A stretch of 64,000 bases of DNA from Flavobacterium amniphilum (GCF_023634845.1 NZ_JAMLJL010000015.1:38552-102551); one strand, 5' to 3'; shown: positions 18,056 through 26,655, counted from the first letter of the stretch. Numbers and translations are program-made. The notes: generated by a model not told the origin, from the letters alone.

Positions 18056-20566
18056 CTATTTTCTTTTAGCTACAATATCACTTAAATAATTCCCTCTAAA
18101 TAACGATGGTGTAAAATTATGTGCTACCAATAATTTCGATATTTCTAATGGAGTAATAGCATTAATCCCAATACTAACAATTCCATTTACAAATTGAGAT
18201 AGATTTTTTCTTATTTTATCTAAAGTAGCATCATCTATTACTTTTGTGTTTTCACTTGGATTAACATTATAACCTTTCACTTTTGGCGATTGTAAAGTTA
18301 CAAGGGTATGCTTAGTTGACTCTCCATATTGCTTTTTGAACCATTCCCCCGACTGCAATAATTGTCCAATATTGTCACGAGTAATTTCAGTATGAATAGC
18401 CATTGATTTTGCCTCTAATACTAAAAAATGATTATCAGTCATCCCCCATAAAACATCTGGACCATTCCCGTATTCAAATTCTGGCTCTTGAGCATAAAAA
18501 CCAATAATTCTTCCACAATTTGCTAGTGCATTTTCAAATTTCGTTGAATTAATTTCGGGACTATACTTTAAATCATTAAGTACTTCTTCTAAATAAATTT
18601 TAAAATCTTGCGATTTATCAAATTGGCTGATAAATTTTTTGATATTTGAGGACTGCTCTTCATAAACACTAATCTTAGTATAATTGTTACCTAATTTCGT
18701 TTTGAACATATGAGATGCTAAAGCTGATGCTCTAATTTGTAAATCATTAGCTAAAACCTTTTGTTCTAAATATAATAATTGAGCAGCATATTGAAAATAC
18801 CATCCCTTTTGTTTATCATTAATGGATGTACCATCGATAATTTTACTTACAATAGTATCTTTTGCACTTGTATAACTTCTTGAACGAAACAAGTCAATAG
18901 CTTGTTTTTCATATTCGGCAATATTTATATTTTTTATTTTTTCATTGTTTAAGGTTTCAACTTCAACTTTTGAAATGCCTTGAGAGTGAAACGTTCTCCA
19001 GTCTATGTTTTGCGACAAACAAAAATCAATTGTATCCGCAATAGTCTTTAGTGAATTTTCTTTATCCTCCTCATCCAATAGAGAAAGCCCCATTTCAAGC
19101 TGTTTTCTTGTAACTGAAGTAAAATATTGCAAATTATATCTATTTCCTAAAAATTGAAGCAAGTCGTTACCCATCAATATCACTGCACAATAATCACTTC
19201 CGGATCTCACACCTCTGCCTAACCCTTGCTCAATTATCTGAGCCTTAAGTGAAGCTTTAACACTTTCTAACCGCATCTCTGTGTAAAGTTCTTTAGAAGA
19301 GGTAAAAACTGGATAACCATCTAAAATTAAAATTCTACACATATCCCCATTCAAATCAACTCCGTCATATCTGTTTACTAAAACATGTAAACCGCCTTTC
19401 TTTAGTTTAAGGTTGTTGATATTATCATTTATGTCTCCTTCATTTAAGAAAACTGCTCCGTTTTGAACCCAAGGTACAGCTTTTGCATAAGAAGGAACTA
19501 AAATAACGACATTAATCTCTTTTAGAGCATAGTCTTTTGCCAACTTATAAATATCAGTATCGAATAAACTAGGGTCAAATCTTTTTGGGGCTAAGATTAA
19601 CCTTTGACCTATGTCTTTTCTGTCTTTAGGAATTAGAGCGTTGATAATACTGTCAGAATTAATTCCGAAATCTTTAATTAAATCTGTTTGGTCTTCAAAT
19701 GTTGCAGATAAAATATACTTATGTTTAGCTTCAGTGAATGATTTTACGTTTTGATAAGGAACATGTATTGGTGCTATTTCGATACCTCTTGGTCCCAAAT
19801 AACAGTCATAAGACAAAAGGTCATCTGAAATCAGACCCCACTTAAATTTTAATTCGTTATCATCAGAAAATTCATTTAAAAGTGTAATTACTTCGTCAAT
19901 TCTATCCATCCAAGCCCAATATGGAACTTTCAGTATGCTAGCAAATGGATCGCCGTCAAATAATCTTCGATAAGTTCCAGGTGCTTGGTCAATTAAATCG
20001 GTTTCAAATAGCTTTATTATTCTTTCACACGCGCTATGACCTCTAGGTAAATTAATCGTTGTAGTATCTCTAGCTTTATCTAAGCAACTATGTGCATCAT
20101 CAATAACGAGAGAGCCAATATTTATTTTATCTCGATTAAAAATTGATTTTGAATTAAATAATTTCTGAAAAGTACACAACAAAATGCTCTTACAATTGTG
20201 AAAATCGGTTGGGAAATCATTATCCTCATTTATTTCGCATACAGGAATACCATACAATTCAGCCTGTTTTTTTGCTTGTTCCAATAGTTGTTTATCTGGG
20301 CATAGGTATAATGATGTTCCAACTCCTTCATTCATTTTGGAATGTAGCATTAATAAACTTACTAATGTCTTACCCGATCCTGTATTCATTTTGCATAAAA
20401 CATCTCTCTGGTCTCTTATTGAATGCCATGAGTTCAAAACTTCTTCTTGAATCCCTCTTAAATATGAGTATCCTTCTTTGTGAAAAAGTCCTTGAAATAT
20501 ATCAATTGGATGAATTGGTAAATCTTCGTCACTAGTTGCAAGTAATTTTTTTGAAAATATATTCAT
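18056..20566 (-). CDS. DEAD/DEAH helicase fused to a PD-(D/E)XK nuclease
   Basis: An 836-residue protein. Walker A NTGSGKT is at residues 61-67 and motif II is DDAH at 158-161. SAT and QGLGRGVRSG motifs complete a superfamily 2 helicase over about residues 1-480. After a helical linker, GNGPDVLW and HFLVLEAKS near 690-715 give the D...ExK pattern of a PD-(D/E)XK nuclease, preceded by FENALANCG. The helicase resembles the HamB/DinG-like defence helicases, but no DUF1837 partner is present. It is monocistronic with its own terminator and is a plausible single-gene defence system carried by the element. Confidence 0.7.
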   Translation of the reverse strand: MNIFSKKLLATSDEDLPIHPIDIFQGLFHKEGYSYLRGIQEEVLNSWHSIRDQRDVLCKMNTGSGKTLVSLLMLHSKMNEGVGTSLYLCPDKQLLEQAKKQAELYGIPVCEINEDNDFPTDFHNCKSILLCTFQKLFNSKSIFNRDKINIGSLVIDDAHSCLDKARDTTTINLPRGHSACERIIKLFETDLIDQAPGTYRRLFDGDPFASILKVPYWAWMDRIDEVITLLNEFSDDNELKFKWGLISDDLLSYDCYLGPRGIEIAPIHVPYQNVKSFTEAKHKYILSATFEDQTDLIKDFGINSDSIINALIPKDRKDIGQRLILAPKRFDPSLFDTDIYKLAKDYALKEINVVILVPSYAKAVPWVQNGAVFLNEGDINDNINNLKLKKGGLHVLVNRYDGVDLNGDMCRILILDGYPVFTSSKELYTEMRLESVKASLKAQIIEQGLGRGVRSGSDYCAVILMGNDLLQFLGNRYNLQYFTSVTRKQLEMGLSLLDEEDKENSLKTIADTIDFCLSQNIDWRTFHSQGISKVEVETLNNEKIKNINIAEYEKQAIDLFRSRSYTSAKDTIVSKIIDGTSINDKQKGWYFQYAAQLLYLEQKVLANDLQIRASALASHMFKTKLGNNYTKISVYEEQSSNIKKFISQFDKSQDFKIYLEEVLNDLKYSPEINSTKFENALANCGRIIGFYAQEPEFEYGNGPDVLWGMTDNHFLVLEAKSMAIHTEITRDNIGQLLQSGEWFKKQYGESTKHTLVTLQSPKVKGYNVNPSENTKVIDDATLDKIRKNLSQFVNGIVSIGINAITPLEISKLLVAHNFTPSLFRGNYLSDIVAKRK

Positions 20567-20807
20567 AAATTCATTATAGTTTTGATTGTTCTTTAATTTC
20601 CATTAATTTTTAAGGGACTGTTATGAATGTGATAATCACATATAATTTGCAAAGATATTAAAGTTAACAAAAAAGAATTGGTTTTTCTTATAGATGTGTA
20701 TTAATAATCAAGTGTAATTTAAAATTATGTTTCGTAGTATCATTGTCAGGGTAAACCTGACTTTTTAATATAAAACATAATTTTTATCTAAATATTTATA
20801 AGCTAAA

Positions 20808-20840
20808 AAAAGCCGTACTACATTCCTGCAACACGGCTTT
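20808..20840 (-). terminator. terminator ending the late phage-like operon
   Basis: aaagccgt pairs with acggcttt around a 17-base loop, and on the minus strand the stem is followed by a long T run. It lies 18 bp past the last small gene (20858-21022) and closes the minus-strand operon starting near 31944. Confidence 0.85.
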
Positions 20841-20857
20841 AATCAACCAATTAAAAA

Positions 20858-21022
20858 CTACTTTTTACCTTTCGCCTTTACAACTCTACCACCTTTAACA
20901 TAACGATACCCTTTTTTCAACGTACCGTCTTTTTTAACTCCTTCTCGGACAATTACTCTACTGCATAATTTTTTAGCTGAAATTCTCTTTTTACTTTTCG
21001 GTTTTGCTTTTTTACTTACCAT
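20858..21022 (-). CDS. 54-residue very basic protein (candidate DNA-condensing virion protein)
   Basis: This gene is too short for routine calling. The product begins MVSKKAKPKSKKRISAKK and ends GGRVVKAKGKK. More than a third of the residues are lysine or arginine, and there is one cysteine. It follows the ArdC-like gene by 15 bp on the same strand and is the last gene before the terminator. Small basic proteins of this kind bind nucleic acid. In tailless viruses they can package the genome, which is inference here. Confidence 0.65.
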   Translation of the reverse strand: MVSKKAKPKSKKRISAKKLCSRVIVREGVKKDGTLKKGYRYVKGGRVVKAKGKK

Positions 21023-21037
21023 GATTTTGAATTTTAA

Positions 21038-23233
21038 TTATTTAACTTTAAACGATAATTTTCTTTTACTTTTTTGTTCTGTTGGTTCACTAACAACCTT
21101 TTTGTAATACATCGAGTATATAAAAGTGAGGTCGTTTCCTCTGTTTTTTTCAAGTGTGGCAAACCTTTGTTTTGGGTCTTGATTCGAGGAACAATGAATT
21201 ACAGAAGTTGGATTGTGCGCCATCTTGTTACCGCCATACATTGCACCATTTTCTTTTACTTGAGATATAAAGCACCAAATTACTTTTGGGTAAGTGGTTC
21301 TTAAAAAATTCAGTTGGTCGGCTGTAATTTTTAAATCCGTAACGGAATCCGCTATAATGACTTTAACTACTTTACAGAAATCCTGTAACTCTTGAAAAGG
21401 TTTTTCTAAATAACCTTTTATAGCTATGTATCCTCTTCCTTTCTCGCTTGTATTTCGGTTAATACTGTCTAGTGTATCTTTACTTTCAATCCCTCCTTGT
21501 TCATAATCGATGTAGGCAACTGGCGTTTGTTGTTCTCCAAAAGCATTAGCAATTTGCATAGCCAACTGAGATTTTGAACTGTGTTTATTTCCTTTAATCA
21601 AGATGAGTGCTTTGTGTGGTTGTTGCTTTTGCAAAAACTTGCCAATCTCTCCTCCCAAAACAAAAACATCTTTAGCCTCTTTTGGTGCGGAATTGGCAGA
21701 AACAAAGCCCAATTTCTCTAACTGATTTAAACTTTTATTCCGATCCTTTGCAAATGTTTTTTCACTTACTCCAGTAGTGGTTTTTCCTGGTACTTTCACA
21801 AGTCTTTTTTTCTTTACTTCAGTAGTTTTTTTAGTTTTGGCTTTTGCTCCCAATCCAACAAATAAATCCAATTGTTCCCCTTGTTTAGTTTTACTTTTGA
21901 ATTTACTTTTTGGAGTTCTTTTGACTGGAATTTTTACAGCTACTTTTTTTACTGGCTCTTCCTTTTTTTCCTCTTCCTCTTCTTTTAAACTATCGGAGTT
22001 TCTACCTAATATGTAATTGACTGCTTTTTGAGATTGAGCTGAAGCTTTCAAAAAAAAGCGATTGTCATTTTCCAATTCGCTCACCAAAACAGTATTCCAA
22101 TTTTTAAGATACTTAGCTGAGTTTTCTTTGGTTTGAAATAAAATTCCAGATTCGGAACACATGAAAACTGCTCCGAGTTCTGCAATGAGTTCCTCAAAGG
22201 CATAAGGTTTACTTCCAAAAGTTCCAGTCATATCCCTGTTCAATCTTTTTTTTGCTCCAGTTGAATGGGTCAACTCGTGGAAATAAGTGCAGTAATACGA
22301 AGCCTCTTTTTTAAAAGCTTTAATATTTGGCATATTGAGTTTATCGGTTGAAGGCTGATAATAAGCTCTATCTCCAATAAAAGTGTATGTAGGTGGGTCT
22401 TTATAACCATCGATAAGACTTTGAGCCTGCTCAATTGGATTCACATTTTTATTACCTGTTGCCTCAGGAAATTTTAATCCAGTACAATCATCCGCCCTAA
22501 AAACATTGTAATATTTAATTACTGGGATTTTCACTAAATGCGCCTTCAAATCTTCTTTGGTTAGTCCGTGAGATTTTACAAACTCGGTAAACTTTGCCTT
22601 ATCAGTTGTTTTGAATTTTAATGTACCATTATCGTAATTAAAAATCATAGTGTAATAAATTACTCGTCTTGCTTTACTATCCTTTTTCAATGAAGCTTTA
22701 GTTTCCCTGATTTGATTAAAGGTTAAATAGTACGGTTGAATAAACTTTATAGGCACTAGATAACCTTTGCCTTCTTCATCAAATTTCACATCGAAATTCA
22801 AAAGGAAGTTTGCTCCAGTGTATTCTTTCTTGCTTAGATAATTTTTAGCTGCACCATCAGAACCCGAACCGACCCAATCTTTTTGCCAAGGTAAATGCCC
22901 GACTTTATCAATGGTATTGATAATCAAGTCTGTGATATAACTGTAAATATCATCAGGTGAAACTCCATTTAGTCCACCTTCTGAATCCTCTTCAGAAATG
23001 TATTCTAGTGTTGGAAGAATGATTTTTTGCTCTGCTCCACTAAGTCCTGCTGGTTCTATTAATTGCGTTAGTTCAATAGCAAAAAGAGTATCATTATTTT
23101 GTTGTAAAACTTTACTAATCCGACTTGCAATAATCGAATGCCTCTGCTTTTTAGCTCTTGTTAAAAGGGATTTCAAAAAGGAACGTTTTACAGTTTTACC
23201 GTTAAGATTATTGAATGATGATATTAAATCCAT
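21038..23233 (-). CDS. polyvalent protein: ArdC-like domain, zincin metallopeptidase and RecA-like ATPase
   Basis: A 731-residue multidomain protein. Residues about 95-270 match the ArdC N-terminal ssDNA-binding region (PWQKDW, KEYTGANFLL). YFHELTHSTGAKKRL (about 318-332) and a following EELIAELGA give the zinc-binding HExxH...E of the MPTase-PolyVal peptidases. A lysine-rich linker (about 425-505) precedes a P-loop ATPase with GNKHSSKSQ as Walker A and VVKVIIADSV as Walker B. Polyvalent proteins are typically injected with phage or plasmid DNA to blunt host restriction. The RecA-like fusion could act on the genome, but is too short a match to assign as a packaging enzyme. Confidence 0.75.
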   Translation of the reverse strand: MDLISSFNNLNGKTVKRSFLKSLLTRAKKQRHSIIASRISKVLQQNNDTLFAIELTQLIEPAGLSGAEQKIILPTLEYISEEDSEGGLNGVSPDDIYSYITDLIINTIDKVGHLPWQKDWVGSGSDGAAKNYLSKKEYTGANFLLNFDVKFDEEGKGYLVPIKFIQPYYLTFNQIRETKASLKKDSKARRVIYYTMIFNYDNGTLKFKTTDKAKFTEFVKSHGLTKEDLKAHLVKIPVIKYYNVFRADDCTGLKFPEATGNKNVNPIEQAQSLIDGYKDPPTYTFIGDRAYYQPSTDKLNMPNIKAFKKEASYYCTYFHELTHSTGAKKRLNRDMTGTFGSKPYAFEELIAELGAVFMCSESGILFQTKENSAKYLKNWNTVLVSELENDNRFFLKASAQSQKAVNYILGRNSDSLKEEEEEKKEEPVKKVAVKIPVKRTPKSKFKSKTKQGEQLDLFVGLGAKAKTKKTTEVKKKRLVKVPGKTTTGVSEKTFAKDRNKSLNQLEKLGFVSANSAPKEAKDVFVLGGEIGKFLQKQQPHKALILIKGNKHSSKSQLAMQIANAFGEQQTPVAYIDYEQGGIESKDTLDSINRNTSEKGRGYIAIKGYLEKPFQELQDFCKVVKVIIADSVTDLKITADQLNFLRTTYPKVIWCFISQVKENGAMYGGNKMAHNPTSVIHCSSNQDPKQRFATLEKNRGNDLTFIYSMYYKKVVSEPTEQKSKRKLSFKVK

Positions 23234-23235
23234 GC

Positions 23236-23706
23236 TTACTTTATTATTGAATATTCTTTGCCTAAAACACCTAAAATCGTTTCGGTTTGAAAGTCATTTA
23301 CACTTCTTATTTGAGAGAGACTTTGCCAATTGGAGATATTCTCCAATATTGGAATTTCAACAATTAGATCCTTCAGTACATGTTTTCCTTTGGCAGGAAT
23401 GGATAAAAAGGATTTATTGACTGTGATTGTAGCAATTCGCTTGGCTGTTTTATCTTTGAGTATAATCCGTTTAACAATTGCAATAACTCCATCAGGACTA
23501 AAATTATCACCTGTAGGATTGTAGATTGTAACATCCAAATTAAAGCGCACTCGTTTGAAATTAATATCAAAGTTTCTAATTCCAGTTGGTAATGCTTTTA
23601 GTTTATTCATTGTTTCTTTCCACTTATTGAGTTTGCTCGTGTACCATAATGCTCCAATGCCTAAAATTGCACTTGTGATTACGATATGTTTAGCTCTTAT
23701 GCTCAT
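23236..23706 (-). CDS. membrane-anchored LEA14/WHy-like protein
   Basis: A 156-residue protein. An N-terminal hydrophobic segment (about 8-24, IVITSAILGIGALWYTS) anchors a beta-rich domain. The stretch VRFNLDVTIYNPTG and the regular alternating strands up to NISNWQSL resemble the LEA14/WHy fold. It overlaps the spanin-like gene by 4 bases and ends 2 bp before the polyvalent-protein gene. Its role is unknown; the membrane anchor fits the many other single-span proteins of this operon. Confidence 0.6.
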   Translation of the reverse strand: MSIRAKHIVITSAILGIGALWYTSKLNKWKETMNKLKALPTGIRNFDINFKRVRFNLDVTIYNPTGDNFSPDGVIAIVKRIILKDKTAKRIATITVNKSFLSIPAKGKHVLKDLIVEIPILENISNWQSLSQIRSVNDFQTETILGVLGKEYSIIK

Positions 23707-24239
23707 AAACTTGTTCTTTTTCTGATTAGGGCAACTATCTTAAATCCGATGTAGAGTAATACCAAAATCCCCAATCCCATTAAAAATTTTTTCAATTTTG
23801 ATAAGGGCTTTTCAACCACCACAGGAATTTTTTTAACCTGGATAATTGTTTTTACTTTTTCATCTTTAACCGTCGTATTTTCATTTTTGGTTTGAGCGAT
23901 TTGTGCATAAAACTCCAACTGCTTTTTAAGTTTGTCATAAATGAGTTTATAGCTGTTATCTCCTGAATTTTTAGTAGTATTCAACTTGGATAAAATTTCA
24001 TCTACCTTAGCATTAACCAAACTATCAAAAACTACATTTCCTGTTTGACTCTGCACAATCGGAGTAACTAACTTATCATCAATTGCCTGATTAATAATAG
24101 TGCTTTTGATACTATCTCTTTTCTGAATTTCATTTTTAAGAAGCGTGTTTTCTTGCTTTAATTTTTTAGCTGAAGAACAACTTGTAAAAACCATACTGGA
24201 AATGATAAACAAGGCGATATAGTGGATTAACTTTTTCAT
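23703..24239 (-). CDS. candidate unimolecular spanin (lipoprotein with C-terminal membrane span)
   Basis: A 178-residue protein with a lipoprotein signal peptide (MKKLIHYIALFIISS, lipobox FTSC, cysteine at about 21) and a C-terminal transmembrane helix (about 152-171, FLMGLGILVLLYIGFKIVAL) followed by basic residues. A helical and charged ectodomain lies between. A protein tethered to the outer membrane at one end and the inner membrane at the other has the topology of phage T1-type u-spanins, which fuse the two membranes at lysis. It lies three small genes downstream of the endolysin. Confidence 0.65.
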   Translation of the reverse strand: MKKLIHYIALFIISSMVFTSCSSAKKLKQENTLLKNEIQKRDSIKSTIINQAIDDKLVTPIVQSQTGNVVFDSLVNAKVDEILSKLNTTKNSGDNSYKLIYDKLKKQLEFYAQIAQTKNENTTVKDEKVKTIIQVKKIPVVVEKPLSKLKKFLMGLGILVLLYIGFKIVALIRKRTSL

Positions 24240-24370
24240 GGTTTTGATTTTTTAAAGTAGATTTTTATAACAAAAAATAGTAGTTCCGAAACCTCTATTA
24301 CCTGAATCAAATCGATTTCGTAATAGACACTGAGGACTCCGATAATTTTGTCAAAGGTTTTTCTTTTCAT
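24236..24370 (-). CDS. 44-residue membrane-associated small protein in the lysis cassette
   Basis: This short gene starts inside the 3' end of the 24351-24650 gene, and its TGA overlaps the spanin-like ATG (ATGA). The product (MKRKTFDKIIGVLSVYYEID..., ending FKKSKP) contains a hydrophobic stretch VSELLFFVIKIYF. The double overlap argues for real, coupled translation. A holin or antiholin role is possible from position only. Confidence 0.5.
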   Translation of the reverse strand: MKRKTFDKIIGVLSVYYEIDLIQVIEVSELLFFVIKIYFKKSKP

Positions 24371-24650
24371 TTCCCTTGTTATTCAAACAGCCTGAACATC
24401 GTTTTTGATATTCCTGCAATTGTTCTTTAAGGTTTTTAATTTCAATAGTATTTTCATCAATAATCCGCTGCATTTCTTCAAACTTCTTATCCGTTACAAC
24501 TGACATTTTGGTGTAAATTGAATCGATAGCTTCGAGTGCTGAAGCTTCCGTTTTCTTTAGCTCTGAATTTCTTGACTTCCAAGCGATATAAATCGAAATC
24601 AGAGTCGTTGAACCCAAGAAATAGTTGAGTATGGTTTCTATTGGTAACAT
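24351..24650 (-). CDS. single-span membrane protein with coiled coil, holin-like candidate
   Basis: A 99-residue protein. Residues about 6-24 (ILNYFLGSTTLISIYIAW) form one transmembrane segment. The remainder is a helical coiled coil (about 33-80) ending in a CSGC pair and lysines. It lies directly downstream of the endolysin gene and upstream of the spanin-like gene. The position suits a holin, but one-span holins vary too much in sequence to recognise, so this is inference. Confidence 0.5.
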   Translation of the reverse strand: MLPIETILNYFLGSTTLISIYIAWKSRNSELKKTEASALEAIDSIYTKMSVVTDKKFEEMQRIIDENTIEIKNLKEQLQEYQKRCSGCLNNKGNEKKNL

Positions 24651-24653
24651 ATT

Positions 24654-24758
24654 TTATCCTTTATTTAGTTTTAGAACCAAAATCGAGCACCCTAGTAAAA
24701 GGGTTGTAGAAGCTATAAACAGGTTTACTCTTCGATTTGACCGTTCTCGGACTCGCTT
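24654..24758 (-). other. possible -1 frameshift extension of the endolysin adding a membrane helix
   Basis: Near its end the GH19 gene contains 11 consecutive A (minus strand). In the -1 frame the reading stays open past the normal stop and encodes a basic linker (RVRERSNRRVN), a hydrophobic segment (LFIASTTLLLGCSILVLKL) and NKG. It stops 3 bp before the next gene's ATG. Thus the only sizeable gap in this stretch is itself coding-like. Programmed slippage or a homopolymer sequencing error are both possible. Confidence 0.45.
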
Positions 24759-25375
24759 TTTTTTTTTAATATCCCAAGTGTGTCAATGCCTGTATAATAA
24801 TTTAGCTGTTTGACCCGCTCAGAAAAATTGGTAAGACCACCGTTGATTTTCTTAGTAATTGATGTGATATTGTTTGTATCTGCAATTGGATTAAGTTTGA
24901 ACCTCACACTCCAAAACCACCCTGCAATATCAATTGCAATGTCTGGGCGTGAAGCCAAATCAGGGTTGGCAACTACATCGACACCAGAATAATCTTTATA
25001 GGCTTGATAGTTTGCTCTACCTGTTAATTGAATTAATCCACGTCCTCTAAATCTCCAACCGTCACCAACTTGAGTATTACCTAAATTTACTTTTCCCCAA
25101 TTTCCGCCATACACAATGTTAGCGATGGCTTCCTGATTGGCTTTGCGTTTAGCTGTTCTTCCATAAAAGTTAGCTTGAGCAACTGAAATCTGATTCGTTC
25201 CAAAAGTTTTAATTAGTCCAGCAGGAGTGTAATTCAAGTTTTCAGAAAGTTTTATAAATCCGCCCGTTTCTTCGTGAAGCTGTGCTAAAAAATGCGCAAC
25301 ACGCTTTGGAGTATTAATAGCATACTTTTTAAAAACCTTTAAAAAAGGCGTACTATTTGATAATAAAAATTCCAT
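24725..25375 (-). CDS. GH19 chitinase-like endolysin
   Basis: A 216-residue glycoside hydrolase family 19 protein. AHFLAQLHEETGGF supplies the catalytic glutamate, followed by SENLNYTPAGL and the family signature GWRFRGRGLIQLTGRANY. Phages use such enzymes to cut peptidoglycan at lysis. No signal peptide is visible, so a holin or the frameshifted membrane tail would be needed to reach the wall. It starts on the stop of the 47-residue gene (TAATG). Confidence 0.85.
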   Translation of the reverse strand: MEFLLSNSTPFLKVFKKYAINTPKRVAHFLAQLHEETGGFIKLSENLNYTPAGLIKTFGTNQISVAQANFYGRTAKRKANQEAIANIVYGGNWGKVNLGNTQVGDGWRFRGRGLIQLTGRANYQAYKDYSGVDVVANPDLASRPDIAIDIAGWFWSVRFKLNPIADTNNITSITKKINGGLTNFSERVKQLNYYTGIDTLGILKKKSESENGQIEE

Positions 25376-25518
25376 TACAATTGTACTTTTTTAGGTTCGA
25401 CATCGGACTTTTTGTTTAATTTGGATTCTATTTTAGGTTTAGATTCATCACTCATTGAAGCGATAATGATTGCGCCCAATACTCCTAAACCAATCCATAC
25501 TCCTGTACTTTTATTCAT
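25375..25518 (-). CDS. 47-residue single-span membrane protein
   Basis: A short gene locked between neighbours by TAATG overlaps at both ends. The product (MNKSTGVWIGLGVLGAIIIA, then a lysine-rich tail ending KKVQL) has one N-terminal transmembrane helix and a charged cytoplasmic or virion-internal tail. The size and topology match minor membrane proteins of tailless phages. Confidence 0.65.
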   Translation of the reverse strand: MNKSTGVWIGLGVLGAIIIASMSDESKPKIESKLNKKSDVEPKKVQL

Positions 25519-26228
25519 TATCTCCAGTCTTTAAGTCTAATTTGTTTTACTCCTTTTTGAGTGAAAAGAGCATTCTCCGTATTTCTTCCAAAATCACCGT
25601 CCACCTTAACTTTTAATAAAGTTTGTAGTGTTCTTACTTCTATTCCTTTGCTACCTTTTTTAAGAAGCATAGTTTTATCAATTCCTGATGTCTCAGTTAC
25701 CGCTTGAATAGTTGGTAAAATCTTTCCAATAGGTTTTATGACACTATGATCTGCAATCCAATAGATGTCATTTAAAAAAGCACCATCCCTTTGAACTACA
25801 TAGCGATATGTTCCATCAGGCCTTTTGCCAACCCAAATTATTTTTCCGATTTTATCTCCTTTTTTAAAAGTGGCTTTTCGAATTCCCTCACTGGTATAAT
25901 TTCCGTCTGCCATCTTCCTTGCATCATAGGTTTTTGTTCCATTAAATCCTGAAGCCATCACTCCCTGACCTATGCTGTATCTAAATGCATCAGCACTTCT
26001 AACAGGAGGTTCTGATATTGTTTTCACAGGAACAATCGGGGTGGTTGCCAATGTTGGCGTTCGTATAGGCTTCGGTGTGGCAACAGGTAAAGTTTCATTG
26101 CTTAAATCCGCTTCAATTTCTTGACTGATTTCATTATCATTCTTATTTTTTTGAACGAAATAATAAATGCCACCACCAATAGCAAGAGCGATACCGCCAC
26201 CAATCCATATTTTATCTTCTGTGGTCAT
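25518..26228 (-). CDS. membrane-anchored protein with C-terminal peptidoglycan-binding domain
   Basis: A 236-residue protein with an N-terminal transmembrane helix (about 6-24, IWIGGGIALAIGGGIYYFV), a proline/threonine-rich linker, a central unrecognised domain (about 85-180) and a C-terminal PG_binding_1-like repeat (KKGSKGIEVRTLQTLLKVKV, DGDFGRNTENAL). It sits directly upstream of the endolysin block. It may bring the virion or lysis complex into contact with the wall. Confidence 0.65.
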   Translation of the reverse strand: MTTEDKIWIGGGIALAIGGGIYYFVQKNKNDNEISQEIEADLSNETLPVATPKPIRTPTLATTPIVPVKTISEPPVRSADAFRYSIGQGVMASGFNGTKTYDARKMADGNYTSEGIRKATFKKGDKIGKIIWVGKRPDGTYRYVVQRDGAFLNDIYWIADHSVIKPIGKILPTIQAVTETSGIDKTMLLKKGSKGIEVRTLQTLLKVKVDGDFGRNTENALFTQKGVKQIRLKDWR

Positions 26229-26230
26229 TC

Positions 26231-26653
26231 TTATAAGTATTTTGGATAATTTGATTTCAATAATTTATAATCGCTGTCACTTAATTCCTCTTTAAGCCAA
26301 ACCTTCAAAGGATGCTTCACAGGACTTTGCCATAAGGCGAAATAGGTGTTACCCGTTAGAGTGTTGTAATATCTACTCCCAAAGGCTTTAATCACCCATG
26401 AAAACTGTGCTTGACTCACTCCTGTGAGTGTTGTAAAAATGGTTTTTCGTTTATCGGTATTTGTAAAATTGGCTTCTTTCATAGCATCGTAAAGCACCGT
26501 GGCTATTTCTTTTGCATTGAAGCTATTTTCTACAGTTCCTTGATTCAAATAAGCATTTCCGTTTTTATCTTTATTTGCTTGAACTATGGCAAAAAGCAAT
26601 ATCCCCAATCCAGCTACACTAATCGAGATAGGCAGTAATTTTGAGCTGTCCAT
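26231..26653 (-). CDS. membrane-anchored annexin-like protein, paralogue 1
   Basis: A 140-residue protein. The N-terminal helix (about 7-24, ISISVAGLGILLFAIVQA) is a membrane span. The remainder follows a helical pattern, IATVLYDAM...F.WVIKAFGSRYY...WLKEELSDSDYKLLK, reminiscent of an annexin repeat. The downstream half of the neighbouring 163-residue protein follows the same pattern, so the two look like a tandem duplication. The function is unknown; membrane attachment or bending is a guess. Confidence 0.55.
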   Translation of the reverse strand: MDSSKLLPISISVAGLGILLFAIVQANKDKNGNAYLNQGTVENSFNAKEIATVLYDAMKEANFTNTDKRKTIFTTLTGVSQAQFSWVIKAFGSRYYNTLTGNTYFALWQSPVKHPLKVWLKEELSDSDYKLLKSNYPKYL

Positions 26654-26655
26654 GA

